Assembly: GCA_001770205.1 (NCBI GenBank)
Contig: MEQL01000012.1
Span: 1-64,000, forward strand
DNA length: 64,000 nt
Source: Bdellovibrionales bacterium RIFOXYD12_FULL_39_22
Lineage (GTDB): Bacteria; Bdellovibrionota; Bacteriovoracia; Bacteriovoracales; Bacteriovoracaceae
Direction of reading: 5' to 3'
Shown here: one piece after another, positions 43,808 to 52,875 of the stretch
Layout of the letters: every line of letters starts with the position of its first letter
Position numbering within the stretch: position 1 is the stretch's first letter
Position numbers and translations under genes: made by a program
The notes under the pieces: model-generated
The model's input: only the letters and a program-made list of their open reading frames with translations
Database searches by the model: none
Told to the model about the DNA's origin: nothing

Positions 43808-44203
43808 ATGGAAAATAAAAATAAAAAAAAGATTGTAAACACAACCAATGCCCCTGCGGCCATTGGGCCTTACTCGCAAGGAATAAAAGTTGGAAATCTC
43901 TACTTTTTCTCTGGCCAACTAGGAATCAACCCACAATCAGGAGAATTAGTTTTAGATTTTGCAGGCCAGTTAAAACAGGTTATGCAAAATATTGATGGCC
44001 TTCTGACATCGGAAAATCTAAAGCGCAACGATATTGTAAAAACTACTATTTTTTTAACCGACTTGGCCAATTTTGCTCAAGTAAATCAGGCCTATGAGAC
44101 TTTTTTTAAGGCACCATACCCTGCTCGCACAACCGTTGAAGTTTCTAAACTCCCAAAAAATGGCCTAGTGGAAATTGAAGTTATTGCCACCTGCGATGAG
44201 TAA
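43808..44203 (+). CDS. ridA: RidA-family reactive-intermediate deaminase
   Basis: A 131-residue RidA/YjgF protein that hydrolyses reactive enamine/imine intermediates released by PLP enzymes. The family features NAPAAIGPYSQGI, FFSGQLGI, the catalytic-site Arg in YPARTTVEV and the final LVEIEVIA are all present. AAAGGAG precedes the ATG. It follows menH by 17 bases, but a metabolic link to menaquinone is not known. Confidence 0.95.
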   Translation: MENKNKKKIVNTTNAPAAIGPYSQGIKVGNLYFFSGQLGINPQSGELVLDFAGQLKQVMQNIDGLLTSENLKRNDIVKTTIFLTDLANFAQVNQAYETFFKAPYPARTTVEVSKLPKNGLVEIEVIATCDE

Positions 44204-44945
44204 TATTGCCATTGTCATCCATGGATTAAATGCTTCCCCTTCCTCCATGCAAACACTATCTTGGTTAATGGAGAAACGCTTTAATTGCACTGTTTATCCA
44301 TTAACTCTCTCCTGGCATCACGGCCAACAGGATTGCTACCAAGCAGGCGCTGACTATGCTGCTATTTGGGAAAAAGAGTGCCTAAATTTACTGGCCAATA
44401 TTTCCGAAAAATCAGTGGGCAATTGCTATTTTGTAGGACACTCCCTAGGTTGTCTGGTTTTTCTTAATGCCTATTTAAGAAAATGGCCTCGCTTTTGTAA
44501 ATTAGTAAACAAGATGATTTTTTTTGCGCCGGCCATAGAATTTCGCTGGTACACTAATCTTTTAAAAATTATAGCAAAGCTTCCATATAGCGAAAAAATA
44601 CCGATAAAAACTTTCAATCATCCCCAATATAGAGTTCATTGTTATACCCCGATTATAATGTACAAGGGACTTTTTCGTACTCAGTCACAACTAATGAAAC
44701 AATTGCAAAACATCTCTCATTTAACCACTGATTGCTTAATCTTTATTGACCCTCATGATGAATTAGTTTCCTCCGCCAAATTGGCCAAACTGGCCAATAC
44801 TTTTTTCTCTTCTCACCGTATTGTGAAAATTAAAAAAAGGCGCCTTTTTCATCATCTAATTATAGACCAAAGCCCTCAAGCTCTCTCTGCCGGCCAATGG
44901 GCATTAGTTGAAAAAGAGATTGGCCGCTTCATTAAAAAGTCATAA
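44196..44945 (+). CDS. Alpha/beta-hydrolase (lipase/esterase-like)
   Basis: A 249-residue protein starting at ATG 44196, which overlaps the ridA stop by eight bases; an upstream in-frame codon at 44175 is less plausible. Features: IVIHGLNASPSS (oxyanion), FVGHSLGCLVF near 81 (Ser nucleophile), the probable acid in FIDPHDELV near 185 and His in LFHHLI near 218. The substrate is unknown. The gene ends the men-ridA run of overlapping genes. Confidence 0.75.
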   Translation: MSNIAIVIHGLNASPSSMQTLSWLMEKRFNCTVYPLTLSWHHGQQDCYQAGADYAAIWEKECLNLLANISEKSVGNCYFVGHSLGCLVFLNAYLRKWPRFCKLVNKMIFFAPAIEFRWYTNLLKIIAKLPYSEKIPIKTFNHPQYRVHCYTPIIMYKGLFRTQSQLMKQLQNISHLTTDCLIFIDPHDELVSSAKLAKLANTFFSSHRIVKIKKRRLFHHLIIDQSPQALSAGQWALVEKEIGRFIKKS

Positions 44946-44983
44946 GCTCAAAAAAAAAATAAATATTTAAAAAAAAACTTATG
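44941..44983. promoter_or_regulatory. A-tract region upstream of the IHF/HU gene
   Basis: A10 (44950-44959) and A9 (44969-44977) are separated by TAAATATTT and flanked by CATAAG and CTTATG, an inverted repeat. Phased A-tracts bend DNA; the location before a DNA-bending protein gene suggests autoregulation, which is not shown. The inverted repeat could also act as a weak terminator for the upstream gene. Confidence 0.45.
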
Positions 44984-45079
44984 AAAATCATCATTTAGGA
45001 CGATAGAGCGGTATCAGTAAGAGTAATTGATTTTTTCTGCGCATAAAAAGCGTAGAAATATAATTAAGGAGTAATAGAT

Positions 45080-45385
45080 ATGACTAAAGCAGACCTAATA
45101 ATTGCTATTGAAAAACAAGGAAATGTCACTCACAAACAGGCCGAGCAGATTATTAATATCTGCTTTGGTAGCATGATCAGCTCTCTCTATGAAGATGAGC
45201 GCATTGAAATAAGAGGCTTTGGCTCCTTTGCCAATCGGAACTATAAGGCCTATGAAGGAAGAAATCCCAAAACCGGCAAAATAGTAAAAGTACCTCCCAA
45301 AAAAGTTCCTTTCTTTAAAGTAGGAAAAGAGCTAAAAGAGACAGTGGACGAAGGAAAAAGTAAGTTCACGATTAAAGAGGCATAG
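45080..45385 (+). CDS. HU/IHF-family DNA-binding protein
   Basis: A 101-residue histone-like DNA-bending protein. The N-terminal dimerisation helices (MTKADLIIAIE, EQIINICFGSMISSLYEDE), the core IEIRGFGSFANRNY and the beta-arm GRNPKTGKIVKVPPKKVPFFK are diagnostic. EIRGFGSF with GRNPKTG is closer to IHF than HU, but the subunit type cannot be settled. AAGGAG is nine bases before the ATG. The 5' leader has a small hairpin (TCTGCGC with GCGTAGA). Confidence 0.93.
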   Translation: MTKADLIIAIEKQGNVTHKQAEQIINICFGSMISSLYEDERIEIRGFGSFANRNYKAYEGRNPKTGKIVKVPPKKVPFFKVGKELKETVDEGKSKFTIKEA

Positions 45386-45386
45386 T

Positions 45387-46655
45387 CTGAAAGTAGTTGC
45401 GCCGATATTTGTTATTTTTTATTTGTGCACGGTATATGCCACTGAACTAGAAGTGGATAATTTCCAATACGATAATGGCCCAGTAGATCATGCTCGGGCC
45501 GACATCCCAGGAACAATTGCCAACGCTCTATTAAAGTCCTCCGATGGAGACACAATTACGCTTACCGCCAATTCCCCCTACTATCTTTCTAATAAAATAG
45601 TTATAGATAAATTGGGCATCAATTTCCGCGGCAATGCCACCACCCATCCCTTGCAAAAAATAGTACTAAATAGCTCAATAATACGCGACACCGTTATTTT
45701 TATAAAAAAAGGTGGCAGCACGAATCTTAACCAGCTAATTATTTCTAACGTAGTGATCGACGGAAATTTTCAGGCCAACTCAATTATAAAATCCTGCGCA
45801 CCCAATAATAATCCACTGCACCCATGCTACAAACTGTACGGAAAATATATAAAAATTGATAACTCAACTTTGATAAATGCAGGCAACCACATTCTTGTTA
45901 TGACACAAAATCGTAACATTGTTGTCAGTAACTCTATTTTGGGAAATGCTGGTATCGCAGGAACCTCCTGCTCCGTGGCAAATAAAACAATACAGTGTCG
46001 GGAATGCCAAGGGGAAATACGCTCTAATGATCCTTCGTACACTCAAGGTGCTGCCATTCATGTTGTAGGGTCCGCAGGTGTTACTATTTTCAAAAATTAT
46101 ATAAAAAACACTCGAACCGCCGGAATCAATATTACAGACACCTTAAATAGTTGGGTGATAGAAAATAATATCCAATGTGTTGGGCTAAATGGGCCTGGAC
46201 GACTAAATCTGGCCCCTACTGCCGATGGTATCACTGGTTACCACAATGATGCACTTGCTCTAATTCCAGAGCTTTCAAAATACTACAGCAAAGAGAAATT
46301 AGAACGGTGCTATCGCCAACATGATAAGGCCAGTTGTCCAAAGCAAAACTGGTACATTGATAAAAACATAATTTCTAACTCCGGTAATGCAGGTATTCAC
46401 GTCAGTGGACATGCTATATTTATTCGTTACAACCAAATCTCTAACGCTGATAATTCGGGCATTAATTTAGGAGATCAGCGAGAAAAAGAAGGACTAGGCG
46501 CTGAAATCTCCACCGATAGTAAAATTATCAACAACACTTTTTCCTGCCCAGGACAATATCATCGGTGGGCAAAATCCATTGATCTTAACCACTATGATTC
46601 TAAATCAGTGGTTGTCTCCCCTAATAGCACTAGCACGGCCACCCCTTGTAATTAA
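45387..46655 (+). CDS. Secreted right-handed beta-helix protein, proposed CTG start
   Basis: With CTG at 45387 the protein has 422 residues and a full signal peptide (MKVVAPIFVIFYLCTVYA). GAGG (45377-45380) lies six bases before this CTG. The next in-frame conventional codon, TTG 45423, would remove most of the signal. The mature part repeats short strands ending in Asn/Gly (for example IISNVVIDGN, IVVSNSILGNAG, WVIENNIQC, IIINNTF), as in pectate-lyase-like parallel beta-helices. Several Cys suggest disulfides. Substrate binding or polysaccharide lyase activity is possible but no catalytic set is recognised. Confidence 0.72.
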   Translation: MKVVAPIFVIFYLCTVYATELEVDNFQYDNGPVDHARADIPGTIANALLKSSDGDTITLTANSPYYLSNKIVIDKLGINFRGNATTHPLQKIVLNSSIIRDTVIFIKKGGSTNLNQLIISNVVIDGNFQANSIIKSCAPNNNPLHPCYKLYGKYIKIDNSTLINAGNHILVMTQNRNIVVSNSILGNAGIAGTSCSVANKTIQCRECQGEIRSNDPSYTQGAAIHVVGSAGVTIFKNYIKNTRTAGINITDTLNSWVIENNIQCVGLNGPGRLNLAPTADGITGYHNDALALIPELSKYYSKEKLERCYRQHDKASCPKQNWYIDKNIISNSGNAGIHVSGHAIFIRYNQISNADNSGINLGDQREKEGLGAEISTDSKIINNTFSCPGQYHRWAKSIDLNHYDSKSVVVSPNSTSTATPCN

Positions 46656-46835
46656 AAAATGCCCATATTCTGAGTATTATCCACTATAACGACACCATCT
46701 CCTCTGTTATTTAACCCCTCAAAATCAGGAGCAACGCTAGAAGCTATTTAAAAACCACAAAGCAATCATCCGACATCTAGCTATAATTAAACATATCGAG
46801 CAAATTGTCCGACAAGATAAGGCGAGGGTATCTAT

Positions 46836-48581
46836 ATGAGCATTATTAAAATTATTTCCCAAATTGTGATGCTGGCGTTTATCTTTGTGCTTGCCAGCTG
46901 TATAGAGGGCTTTAGTGGTCGTGCCGGCCGGCCACTCATTGAAGATCTCTCTAAAATTCCGCCAACAATCTACTGCACCGGCAAAAGTGACGATGCAATA
47001 GATTGCGTAGAAAACTATTGCACCGGAGCGGCCGATGATCCCACCGATTGTATTAATAATTTTTGCACCGGAATAACGGCACAAGATAACGCCTCCTGTG
47101 TAGAAAACTGGTGCACAGGAAATGAGGAACAAGATAACGTCAAGTGTGTAATCAAAAAAGTTACTCGTCCCACTGATGCTCTTTTCATTGATCGCAACTA
47201 CTGTTCATGCAAAAGCGGCAAACCCGATATTCAAAACAGCTGTACCTATACTTGCGCTTCTGAAAAGGCCAATACGGCAATTGCCACTTTATATATGACC
47301 TTTTCGCTCGGGGCAGAAATAGAACTAAATGAACTTTTAGGCTCTACAAAAAATTGGTGCGAAGTAAAAATCAATGATGGAAATAAGGCCCCATCATGCA
47401 AATTAGTATTTTCTGATGGAATTAATGAGATTGAATTAACCCCCACCTGGACGGGGGCCAACTCGATAACAGTCAATTTGTTCGATGATCAAATAGCTTA
47501 TGATAAAACCTATCTGGCATTCCTTCGAGAATCTACCTCCATGGCCTCCTCTGATTTTGTCCATGTGCGCAGAGTTAAGCAAGATAGCAGCTACACCGCC
47601 TTCGATGACTACGGTACCATAAAAATCATGCCGACCTCTCAATACAGTTGCATGCGACGCTCCGGATCAGACTCTGCCGATGGAACAGAGCACTACTACA
47701 ACACCGCCTATGCCTATCACTACTACTTCCCATACAATGAAACACCCGACTCTCTGCCGCCAGGATCAACCTATGTTTACTGTCATGACATAACTCTATC
47801 ACCCAATGACTCTCCAGATCTACCTCGCTTAGAGTTGATCCCTCAGGCCTTTAGTCTATGGGACAAAAGCGATCTGCGCTTTTATAAAAGCATTGATCAA
47901 CAGCATCTGGATATTAATTTAATTATCCAGAAAAAATTAGAAAGTGATTATGACGTATCTTTCAGTAGTGCCGGAGCAGTCTCTATTTTTGGAGAATTTC
48001 GCTGGTGGAATACGCCTCCTGAAGTAGTAACCCAGACCTCACCCAATAGTGGTTCTAGCTCTTCTTCTACTCCACTTTTGGGATTTTTTATGAAGGCCTG
48101 GATTGATCAGTCCAACTATGGCCGCGGATTTTGTCCTACGCAAACCCATTACAACGGCAGTGACCCTTACTTTAAAGTTTTAAAGGAGCTAGTTGGCGTG
48201 GATACTGAAGGAATTTATATTGGACAACGTGAGGCACTTCCAGAATATGATTCTACTGGTGCCATTGTGTATGAAGATGGCGTGGCACAAACTGCACCGG
48301 CCGATTATTTGCTAATAAGAGAGAGTATGTTAAAAAAAATCTGGTTTTATACCATCAGTGGGAAATATTACACACCTACTGATATTACGGCCGCAAGCAA
48401 CACTATCAAATTCTATTGGCCGCCTGATGTTGAATATCCCTACGTAAAAAAATCCTATCAATACGTCTACACTATCAAATCACCAGAAACATTAAATATG
48501 GATGAATCCCAAACCAGGATCTTTCCGGCCCCTCCCGATAAACGCTTTGGCTGTGTACCGAAAATGAATCTCTCTCAATAA
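46836..48581 (+). CDS. Lipoprotein with four Cys-rich CTG repeats
   Basis: A 581-residue protein with a lipobox (VLASC at residue about 22). Residues about 47-110 contain four repeats of about 16 residues beginning (Y/F/W)CTG and ending in DC(V/I)xN or SCVEN/KCVIK, each with two Cys. A further Cys cluster (YCSCKSGKP, CTYTC) follows. The remaining ~430 residues are unassigned, with many Tyr, Ser and Asp. AGGG precedes the ATG. It is convergent with secF, 11 bases apart. It is probably exposed on the outer membrane. Confidence 0.65.
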   Translation: MSIIKIISQIVMLAFIFVLASCIEGFSGRAGRPLIEDLSKIPPTIYCTGKSDDAIDCVENYCTGAADDPTDCINNFCTGITAQDNASCVENWCTGNEEQDNVKCVIKKVTRPTDALFIDRNYCSCKSGKPDIQNSCTYTCASEKANTAIATLYMTFSLGAEIELNELLGSTKNWCEVKINDGNKAPSCKLVFSDGINEIELTPTWTGANSITVNLFDDQIAYDKTYLAFLRESTSMASSDFVHVRRVKQDSSYTAFDDYGTIKIMPTSQYSCMRRSGSDSADGTEHYYNTAYAYHYYFPYNETPDSLPPGSTYVYCHDITLSPNDSPDLPRLELIPQAFSLWDKSDLRFYKSIDQQHLDINLIIQKKLESDYDVSFSSAGAVSIFGEFRWWNTPPEVVTQTSPNSGSSSSSTPLLGFFMKAWIDQSNYGRGFCPTQTHYNGSDPYFKVLKELVGVDTEGIYIGQREALPEYDSTGAIVYEDGVAQTAPADYLLIRESMLKKIWFYTISGKYYTPTDITAASNTIKFYWPPDVEYPYVKKSYQYVYTIKSPETLNMDESQTRIFPAPPDKRFGCVPKMNLSQ

Positions 48582-48592
48582 TCTGCTATGGA

Positions 48593-49519
48593 TTACGCGG
48601 CCTTCTTCTTGCCCAGAAAAAATTTCTCAAACGCAATGGTTACTGCGGCCGCAACATAGATAGAAGAATAAGTTCCCACGATAATACCCAGCGACATAGC
48701 AAAGAAAAAATCGCGAATAGCAATTCCACCTAAAAAATACATCCCCAAACAGGAAAGCAAAGTAGCACCTGAAGTTATAATAGTTCGCGATAAGGTTTCA
48801 CTGGCGGCATTATTAATGTGAGTTTTAATATCTAGGCCAGGATATTGCGCTTCATGCTCTCTAATACGATCGTAGATAATAACCGTATCGTTAACTGAAT
48901 AACCGACAATGGCCAAAACGGCGGCAACGATTTGCAAAGTAAATTCTGTTCCTGTTAGTGAAAAAATTCCCAGGACAATTACCACGTCATGAAAAAGAGC
49001 AATAACCGCACCGGGAGCATATTTAAAATCAAACCGAATTCCCACATAAATCAAGATTGCCATAAGCGCCCAAAAAATGGCCAAAAAGCCAGAATTTCTT
49101 AACTCTGCACCGGCCTTAGGGCCTACGATATCCACCTTGCGAATCTCCACGCCTTGAGCAGCATAAGCAGAAATTAGCGCCTCACTAATTTTTTGAGAAA
49201 TCTCGTTTAGGTTACTATTATCCGCCTGCACTTTAACTAAAAATTCGTTATCTTTCGCCTCTCCAATAGTCTGCACGCTCACCCCTTTAAATTGGGCCAC
49301 ATCCATCGTTTTACGTAATCCATCGATACTAACTTTAGTTTTAAATTTGGTCTGAATCTCAGCACCACCTCTAAAATCTACGCCATAATTCATGCTGGTA
49401 AAAATGCCAATAAGTGAGAGGATAACCAATATTGCCGAAATTGAAGAGGTGTAGATCATCTTGCTAGTAAAATCTATCTTCATCCCTGGTTTTAATATTT
49501 CAAACATTTTCTTTTCCAT
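48593..49519 (-). CDS. secF: Protein translocase subunit SecF
   Basis: A 308-residue inner-membrane protein with six membrane segments, the large periplasmic loop after the first (MNYGVDFRGGAEIQ) and the conserved fourth-segment motif GYSVNDTVIIYDRIREHE. With SecD and YajC it uses the proton gradient to pull secreted proteins through SecYEG. GGAG lies nine bases before the ATG. It is last in a queA-tgt-yajC-secD-secF operon. Confidence 0.96.
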   Translation of the reverse strand: MEKKMFEILKPGMKIDFTSKMIYTSSISAILVILSLIGIFTSMNYGVDFRGGAEIQTKFKTKVSIDGLRKTMDVAQFKGVSVQTIGEAKDNEFLVKVQADNSNLNEISQKISEALISAYAAQGVEIRKVDIVGPKAGAELRNSGFLAIFWALMAILIYVGIRFDFKYAPGAVIALFHDVVIVLGIFSLTGTEFTLQIVAAVLAIVGYSVNDTVIIYDRIREHEAQYPGLDIKTHINNAASETLSRTIITSGATLLSCLGMYFLGGIAIRDFFFAMSLGIIVGTYSSIYVAAAVTIAFEKFFLGKKKAA

Positions 49520-49550
49520 CTTATTTTCTCCATTCCATTATATGAGGTAA

Positions 49551-51257
49551 TTAAATACTCAAATCTTGCCCTTCCACCTTGGTCATATAAAATTCAAAGA
49601 AAATTTTACTAACAAAGTAAGAGGTATAAACTGTGGCCGCCAAACCGATCAACAAAGTTACAGCAAATCCACGCACCGGGCCTGTTCCAAAATTTAGCAG
49701 ACATAATCCGGCCAGTGCTGTGGTTATGTTGGCATCTAAAATAGTCCAGAAAGCGTTATCAAAGCCGGCCTCTACCGACTTGTAAAAACTAACTTTTTTG
49801 CGCACCTCTTCGCGAATCCTCTCGTAGATAATAATATTTCCATCCACGGCCATACCGACCGTAAGTGCAATTCCGGCAATTCCTGGAAGTGTTAGCGTGG
49901 CGCCCATGCCTACTAAACAGGCCAAAACAAAAAGAACGTTTAGCACTAGGGTAATTACGGCGATGGCCCCCGAGAGACGATAGTATATTATCGCAAAAAT
50001 AAAGACTAAAACACAGCTAATGATGGATGCCCAACTGGCCCGAGAGATAGAGTCCTGGCCCAAGCTGGGGCCAACAATTCGCTGTTCTAAGAAATCCAAC
50101 TGCACTGGCAAAGCACCTGCCCGCAGCACCAGAGCAATATCTTTGGCCTGTTGTAATAGCGCATTATAGTTTCCGGTACCCAACGTAATTTGCGCACGGC
50201 CTCCACCAATTTTGGCAATAATATTAGGTGCCGTATAAACGTTACCATCTAAAATAACCGCCATGCGTTTACCCACGTTTTCGCCAGTAACTTTTTCAAA
50301 CAGCTTTGCCCCGGAAGATTTAAAATTCATGGAAACATAGGGCTCATTTTTTTGCTGATCAATTTGTACTGAAGCATCTGCTAAATCATCTCCAGTTATA
50401 CGAGGAGCGACATCTACCAAAAAGGGGACTTTGGCCTCTATTTCGTTAGTGATTTTGCTAACTGTCTTCTGGAAAGCAATCTCATAATCTTTGGGCAAAT
50501 CCGCTTTTAAAAACTCATTTACCTTTGACATGTAGTCAGAAAAACGCTCACCTTTTTTATACACTATTCCGGCCTCTTCCGTCCTTTTTATCCAACCGGC
50601 CAGTGTCTCCGCAGAAATTTCGTCATTAACAATCTTAAACTCTAGTTTGGCAGTCTTTCCAATTAACTCTTTAGCTCGTTCAATATCTTTTACTCCCGGC
50701 AACTGTACAATAATACGATCTTTGCCTTGGGAAATAATCTCTGGCTCGGTAACTCCAAACTCATCAATACGATTGCGCACAACTTCGATAGATTTGGAAA
50801 CTGACTGCGACTCAATATAATCCTTCCAAGAGTCTTGCAGTCCAAATTTTAAAGTTGCACCAGACTCATCAGTCATTCTAATTACGTTAGCAAAATATTC
50901 ACGGATTTTTGCCTTGGCCTCTTCCACTTTCTTGGGATCACTTATTATCAGAGTATATTGCGGATCGGTGGGTATTCGCACATCTAACTCTCCCAATTTG
51001 GATTCGATTTTTTGCTCACTCAATTCGTACTCGGCCTTACGCAAGTACCCTTTGATTTCATCTTTGTAGACATTATTGAAATCAATCCCTAAGATCATAT
51101 AAAGGCCACCCTGTAAATCTAGGCCCATATTGATTTTGGAGGTAATAGGAAATTTTGAGTCCTCGTCAAATTTAAAAAGCGTTGGAATAATGGCCATTAT
51201 TGATATGGCCGTGAGAAAAATTAGAAACAAAAAACGATACCACCAGTCCCTTTTCAT
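49551..51257 (-). CDS. secD: Protein translocase subunit SecD
   Basis: A 568-residue protein. The first membrane segment is followed by LGLDLQGGLYMI, the periplasmic P1 domain contains RNRIDEFGVTEP and IIVQLPGV, and the membrane half carries GMAVDGNIIIYERIREE. Six membrane segments are expected. The length is slightly below that of the E. coli protein, due to a shorter periplasmic region. It is followed by secF after 31 bases. Confidence 0.96.
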   Translation of the reverse strand: MKRDWWYRFLFLIFLTAISIMAIIPTLFKFDEDSKFPITSKINMGLDLQGGLYMILGIDFNNVYKDEIKGYLRKAEYELSEQKIESKLGELDVRIPTDPQYTLIISDPKKVEEAKAKIREYFANVIRMTDESGATLKFGLQDSWKDYIESQSVSKSIEVVRNRIDEFGVTEPEIISQGKDRIIVQLPGVKDIERAKELIGKTAKLEFKIVNDEISAETLAGWIKRTEEAGIVYKKGERFSDYMSKVNEFLKADLPKDYEIAFQKTVSKITNEIEAKVPFLVDVAPRITGDDLADASVQIDQQKNEPYVSMNFKSSGAKLFEKVTGENVGKRMAVILDGNVYTAPNIIAKIGGGRAQITLGTGNYNALLQQAKDIALVLRAGALPVQLDFLEQRIVGPSLGQDSISRASWASIISCVLVFIFAIIYYRLSGAIAVITLVLNVLFVLACLVGMGATLTLPGIAGIALTVGMAVDGNIIIYERIREEVRKKVSFYKSVEAGFDNAFWTILDANITTALAGLCLLNFGTGPVRGFAVTLLIGLAATVYTSYFVSKIFFEFYMTKVEGQDLSI

Positions 51258-51361
51258 CTATGTCCCCTTTTGTATTTGAGATTGAATTAGAAAATGATCA
51301 AAAAATAGTTACCTAAAACTATAATTAGTTGATTTCAATTACGCAAGAATTAGTTTGTGGC

Positions 51362-51715
51362 CTATTTTTTGGCCGCTGCTTCCTCTTTTTTCTCAAAAAG
51401 TTTTTGAGAAAGGCCAGCGACTTCGGAACGAATGATTTTAAAACGAATGCCCTCGGCCACTTCCAGAGTGACAAGTTTATCGGTAAGGCCAGTTATTGTT
51501 CCTAAAATTCCTGAACGGGTATAAACCTCGTCTCCCTTATTTAAGGCGGCCAACATGGCCTGTTCTTGCTGCATCTTCTTTTTTTGTGGACGAATCATTA
51601 GAAAATAGAAAATCACAAAGATAATCAAAAGCGGGGCCATCGACATTAGTGGATTCGATTGGGGGGCCGCAGCAGTGGTTTGAGCAAAGGCATCAGAAAA
51701 AAATAGATTAAACAT
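51362..51715 (-). CDS. yajC: SecDF accessory protein YajC
   Basis: A 117-residue protein with one membrane segment (MAPLLIIFVIFYFLMIRPQKKK near 26-47) and the YajC signature (GDEVYTRSGILGTITGLTDKLVTLEVAEGIRFKII). An additional hydrophobic N-terminal stretch (FSDAFA) precedes it. YajC associates with SecDF. It lies between tgt and secD in the usual order. Confidence 0.95.
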   Translation of the reverse strand: MFNLFFSDAFAQTTAAAPQSNPLMSMAPLLIIFVIFYFLMIRPQKKKMQQEQAMLAALNKGDEVYTRSGILGTITGLTDKLVTLEVAEGIRFKIIRSEVAGLSQKLFEKKEEAAAKK

Positions 51716-51743
51716 ATTTCATCTCCTAGGTATGTTGTGAGTC

Positions 51744-52868
51744 TTATTTATCCATCCAACTATTTGAAGAGTAATCGTTATAGAAGTTTACAAAAAAATC
51801 GTCAAATGTATTATTTAAAATCGCCAATCTTATCTGGCGCATGAGTGAAAGATAAAAATAAAGATTGTGGTAGGTAATTAACTGTCCGGCCAAATATTCA
51901 CCAACATTATAGAGATGACGAATATAGGCCCGACTATAGCGCTGACAAACCATACAGTCACAAGTGGGATCTGGGGGAAGTTTATCTTCTAAAAATTTAG
52001 CATTTTTTATATTAAGCGGCCCATGGCGAGTCAGAAACTGGCCATTGCGTGCATTACGGGTAGGTAAGACGCAATCAAACATATCAATACCATTTTTTAC
52101 TCCCTGCAAAATATCCAAAGGCGTTCCCACCCCCATTAAATAGCGCGGCACTGATGCCGGCATGGTAGGAACAAAATTGGCGCAAAACTCTACCATCTCC
52201 TCATTTTTTTCTCCTACCGAAAGGCCACCTAACGCATATCCAGCAAATCCCATCTCCTGCAAGCGCTCAAGACACTCTTTGCGTAGATCATGGTGAAGGC
52301 CTCCCTGCACAATGCCAAAAAGATGTTGATGTGGATGCAAAGAAGAAAGACGACAACGCTGGGCCCAGCGCAAAGTTAGCTCCATACTACTGCGCAAACG
52401 CTCCACGCTGGCCGGCAAGGCCGGACATTCATCAAACGCCATAACAATATCGCTACCTAAGGCCTTTTGAATCTCCATTGATTTCTCTGGCCCAATTAGA
52501 TGATAGGAACCATCAATATGTGATTGAAAGCGTACCCCTTCCTCACTGACCTTATTTATTTCTGATAAAGAGAATACCTGATACCCGCCAGAATCAGTCA
52601 AGATTGGACGATCCCAGGCCATAAACTTATGCAATCCTCCCATCTTTGCCACCAGCTCATGCCCTGGCCGCAAATAGAGGTGATAGGTATTTCCCAAAAT
52701 GATTTGCGCTCCAATGTTTTCTAAATCTGTCTGCGTCATGGTTTTAACTGATCCACGAGTACCCACCGGCATAAAGATAGGAGTTTCAATCTCTCCATGA
52801 ACGGTTTTTATCAAACCGGCCCTGGCCTGATTATTGGAGTGAACTAGAGTAAAAAATGAAGACGGCAT
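51744..52868 (-). CDS. tgt: tRNA-guanine transglycosylase
   Basis: A 374-residue enzyme that exchanges guanine-34 for preQ1 in tRNAs with GUN anticodons, an essential step of queuosine synthesis. Visible features are GTRGSVKTM, ILTDSGGYQVFSL, IVQGGLHHDLR, GGLSVGE, the catalytic Asp in MFDCVLPTRNARNG, and the zinc site CDCMVC with His near the C-terminus (TYHNL). It starts seven bases after queA, the next enzyme in the pathway. Confidence 0.97.
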   Translation of the reverse strand: MPSSFFTLVHSNNQARAGLIKTVHGEIETPIFMPVGTRGSVKTMTQTDLENIGAQIILGNTYHLYLRPGHELVAKMGGLHKFMAWDRPILTDSGGYQVFSLSEINKVSEEGVRFQSHIDGSYHLIGPEKSMEIQKALGSDIVMAFDECPALPASVERLRSSMELTLRWAQRCRLSSLHPHQHLFGIVQGGLHHDLRKECLERLQEMGFAGYALGGLSVGEKNEEMVEFCANFVPTMPASVPRYLMGVGTPLDILQGVKNGIDMFDCVLPTRNARNGQFLTRHGPLNIKNAKFLEDKLPPDPTCDCMVCQRYSRAYIRHLYNVGEYLAGQLITYHNLYFYLSLMRQIRLAILNNTFDDFFVNFYNDYSSNSWMDK

Positions 52869-52875
52869 ATATTCC

